DNA of 15,858 bases from Paracoccaceae bacterium (GTDB lineage: Bacteria; Pseudomonadota; Alphaproteobacteria; Rhodobacterales; Rhodobacteraceae), in NCBI GenBank assembly GCA_007134805.1, contig SLKB01000118.1:1-15858 (forward strand). The letters are read 5' to 3'. Under the pieces are notes generated by a model, which saw only the letters and a program-made list of their open reading frames with translations, searched no databases and was not told the origin of the DNA. The position numbers and the translations under genes were made by a program. The stretch's first letter is position 1. Every line of letters begins with the position of its first letter. Shown here piece after piece: positions 15,713 through 15,858 of this stretch.

Positions 15713-15858
15713 CACAATCAGGCAATGCAGCCCAGCTGCGCACGCTCTTGTTGCAGGAACGCGCGGACCTGATCAACGGGCGTCTCGAGGGGCTCGAATC
15801 GACTGCGGACAAAAAACAGGCACTGGTGCAGGCGCTTGCCGCCTCGCCGCCGCCGGCC
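15709..15858 (+). CDS. Probable FlgN-like flagellar chaperone, truncated by the window edge
   Basis: The frame opens with ATG at 15709, overlapping the stop of the rod-binding protein gene by ATGA, and is open to the end of the window (50 codons). The visible part is polar and probably helical (LRTLLLQERADLINGRLEGL), then alanine-rich. A small helical chaperone such as FlgN, which escorts hook-filament junction proteins, often follows the short FlgJ-type gene, and the leucine-rich N-terminus is compatible. The identification is from position and general character; no decisive motif is visible and the C-terminus is missing. Confidence 0.5.
   Translation, partial: MTQSGNAAQLRTLLLQERADLINGRLEGLESTADKKQALVQALAASPPPA

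Overview
This GC-rich window looks like a chromosomal segment of an alphaproteobacterium, most likely Rhodobacterales (Rhodobacter/Roseobacter group). The evidence is the protein families together: a five-gene urtABCDE urea importer, a compact flagellar cluster with a short stand-alone rod-binding protein (FlgJ N-terminal type), and dense packing with ATGA overlaps. The taxonomy is inferred from gene content and style, not from a marker gene.

Layout. Bases 1-441 hold no intact gene; a short frame resembles the C-terminal end of an IS630-type transposase and may be a decayed insertion sequence. Bases 442-4596 (+) are a tight three-gene operon: an ABC ATPase of the LolD/MacB type, a large FtsX-type permease, and a secreted AttH/CrtC-family lipocalin-like protein. 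This matches the AttEFGH type of system, whose transported substrate is not known. Next on the same strand is a complete fadH (2,4-dienoyl-CoA reductase) at 4672-6693.

The urt operon runs on the minus strand, urtA-urtB-urtC-urtD-urtE from 12722 down to 6707, ending tail to tail with fadH only 13 bases away. UrtA binds urea in the periplasm, UrtB and UrtC form the channel, and UrtD and UrtE hydrolyse ATP. A perfect 12-bp hairpin separates urtA from urtB, probably allowing more binding protein than membrane parts. No urease gene is in the window. About 400 bases upstream of urtA contain several inverted repeats and are the likely control region of the operon.

Bases 13124-15858 are flagellar: fliK and flgD on the minus strand, and divergently a rod-binding protein followed by the start of a probable FlgN-type chaperone cut by the window edge. 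FliK controls hook length and FlgD caps the growing hook. FliK carries three tandem 34-residue repeats in its variable central part.

Overall these are mostly recognisable housekeeping and accessory systems. I see no clearly new multi-gene system. The best leads are the FliK repeat array, the urtA-urtB hairpin, the repeat-rich region upstream of urtA, and the AttEFGH-like operon of unknown substrate.
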